This document shows, one piece after another, positions 17,085 through 18,210 of a DNA stretch of 18,210 nt. Under the pieces are notes generated by a model. It did no database searches. It was not told the DNA's origin and worked only from the letters and a program-made list of their open reading frames with translations. The DNA is from Discostella pseudostelligera (taxonomy: Eukaryota; Bacillariophyta; Thalassiosirophyceae; Thalassiosirales; Thalassiosiraceae). Each line of letters opens with the position of its first letter. Position 1 is the first letter of the stretch. A program made the translations under genes and the position numbers. The stretch covers positions 1-18,210 of the forward strand of contig JALLBK010000730.1 in NCBI GenBank assembly GCA_036940085.1, read 5' to 3'.

Positions 17085-18118
17085 TCAAAACCCAAGCCAA
17101 CCCCCACCAGTCGATGATGATCGCTTCCCAACATTCACATTACCCCAAACTTCCAACTCAGTCAATTGGAATTCCCCACTCACTGGCCAACCTTTTTGGT
17201 AGTCGTAGGCACCACCCACGCTTGATTTTCCTCGTTTCAGATTTCCTGCCACCGACGATGAATTTACCACATCAGGACCTGCAAATCCACCCAGCACCGC
17301 TGCACGTGGTGGACCAATGCATAAATCTGCGGCGCCGAAATTGGGTCCACCGGTGGCATAATCGAATATGGCAGTATTGCCCCCCGCAAGTATTGGACAT
17401 TTGATTGCTGTACCGGTATTATAGTCCTGTAAAAACCAAAGAAATGCTCCATTGCTATTTCCATAATCATCCGATGACATCCATCCTAATGGATTGTACC
17501 CTCCAAATAATTTACCTGATTTGGAAAGTGCCACGACAATTGCCGATCCTTTCCCATCGACACAATTGTGAAAGTTAATTGCCGACCAACCATCTTTTGT
17601 AGCCTTGAGTTATCATGTTGTATTTGTTATTGAAACGTTCGAAAATGCACAAGTGAAACTTTGTGATTATAGAACAAGATTCAATTTTTGATCAATGAAG
17701 AGGTCGACACGTCTTGTCCACTTCATCAAATGTTCGATGATGCCAACATATATGTGACAAAACCAAAAGGAGAGGATGCACACCCACTAACCTTGTACAC
17801 TCTGCCAAGATCTACACCATCTCGAGTAGGATCAATCGATGTTCCGGCCAATATGCTGACGGGAGGAGGTAATGACGATGGAGCGATGCCGGTTATTCCC
17901 GAAAGGAAGATCCCTATCGGCGAGGATGACGACGACAACGACGACGACGCGTGAAGTTTCGTCGTGGAGAACGAGGGTGACGACGGCGACAAGATAAGGG
18001 AGCCTCTGAAAAGCTGGGTGGGTGAAACTAATGCAGAGACAGTTATTGTTATGGACAGTAAAAGGAATGGGAGCAACCGGCAAAGCACGTTGGGATGTGC
18101 CATGGCGATGGCCGTCAT
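17085..18118 (-). CDS. TLDc-domain protein with N-terminal signal peptide
   Basis: Exons 18118-17792 and 17603-17085 (minus), intron 188 nt (GTTAGT...AAG, phase 0), give 281 residues. The TLDc domain, known from OXR1/NCOA7/TLDC proteins and linked to oxidative-stress resistance and V-ATPase regulation, covers about residues 105-265: VDLGRVYKATKDGWSAINFH across the splice, DGKGSAIVVAL, the core GKLFGGYNPLGW, NGAFLWFLQD, GPNFGAADLCIG and the terminal strand FQLTELEVWG. The N-terminus (MTAIAMAHPNVLCRLLPFLLLSI up to VSA) is a signal peptide; VSA|LVSP followed by a Ser-rich stretch could be a weak plastid-targeting motif with Leu at +1. Most TLDc proteins are cytosolic or nuclear, so a secretory or plastid address is unusual. 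A Met at 18103 is an alternative start. An E2F-like GGCGGGAA lies about 80 bp upstream. Confidence 0.85.
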
Positions 18119-18192
18119 GGAGTCATGTAATAGGGTGTTGAATGTTGAAGTCCTTCTCTTGGACCTTGGATTTTGGATTGTATCGGAGACGG

Positions 18193-18205
18193 AAATGGCG
18201 GGAAG
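18193..18205. promoter_or_regulatory. E2F-like site upstream of the TLDc gene
   Basis: AAATGGCGGGAAG is the exact reverse complement of the CTTCCCGCCATTT element found twice before the N-myristoyltransferase gene. It lies 75-87 bp upstream of the TLDc start codon, near the window edge. Confidence 0.4.
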
Positions 18206-18210
18206 TGCAG

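Noticed and set aside
16946..17404. 152-codon plus-strand open frame
   Set aside because: It runs antisense to exon 2 of the TLDc gene, which has clear domain motifs; the composition is a shadow.
1..18210. tRNA, rRNA, CRISPR array, transposase or integrated virus
   Set aside because: No such structure or domain was recognised on either strand when reading through; a tRNAscan or RepeatMasker run was not possible.

Overview
The window looks like nuclear DNA of a diatom, probably a centric one related to Thalassiosira or Skeletonema; the taxon is inferred. The genes are interrupted by short introns (about 77-188 bp, nearly all GT-AG). Two small predicted proteins have a signal peptide followed by an aromatic residue in an ASAF-like setting, the plastid-targeting hallmark of diatoms. 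RNI-type leucine-rich repeats and a kinase/cyclic-nucleotide/EF-hand fusion also fit a photosynthetic stramenopile. I recognised no bacterial operon, tRNA, rRNA, CRISPR array or transposase.

Layout. 1-1351: two convergent small genes for putative plastid or secretory proteins of unknown function. 1352-2085: a non-coding stretch with a regular cluster of four TCTCCCGCCA and four CACGTG motifs. 2086-2847 (-): prefoldin subunit 2 in four exons, the first intron apparently GC-AG. 2848-3419: a divergent promoter with E2F-like and G-box sites. 3420-5142 (+): N-myristoyltransferase in two exons. 5358-7459 (-) and 9176-11217 (-): two tandem four-exon paralogues of a MUS81-type ERCC4 nuclease whose C-terminus carries a zinc finger resembling that of SLX1. 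Between them, 7803-9326 (+) is a Ser/acidic-rich protein of unclear identity whose 3' end overlaps the 3' coding end of the second nuclease. An N flanked by a 64-bp perfect repeat at 7626-7754 looks like an unmerged contig join. 11575-13383 (+): an LRR gene broken by several frameshifts. 13538-16705 (-): a 984-residue kinase with two cyclic-nucleotide-binding domains and EF-hands, including a 22-nt microexon. 17085-18118 (-): a TLDc-domain protein with a signal peptide.

How the genes relate. These are mostly independent eukaryotic genes, not a pathway cluster. The exception is the nuclease pair. MUS81 and SLX1 are separate structure-selective nucleases that meet on the SLX4 scaffold in other eukaryotes. 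Here a MUS81-like catalytic core is joined to an SLX1-like finger in one predicted protein, with SUMO-interaction-like motifs at the termini, and the gene is duplicated with conserved intron phases. This is the best candidate for an undescribed system in the window. Exon structures were deduced by hand from splice signals, reading phase, family conservation and paralogue comparison; transcript evidence is needed to confirm them.
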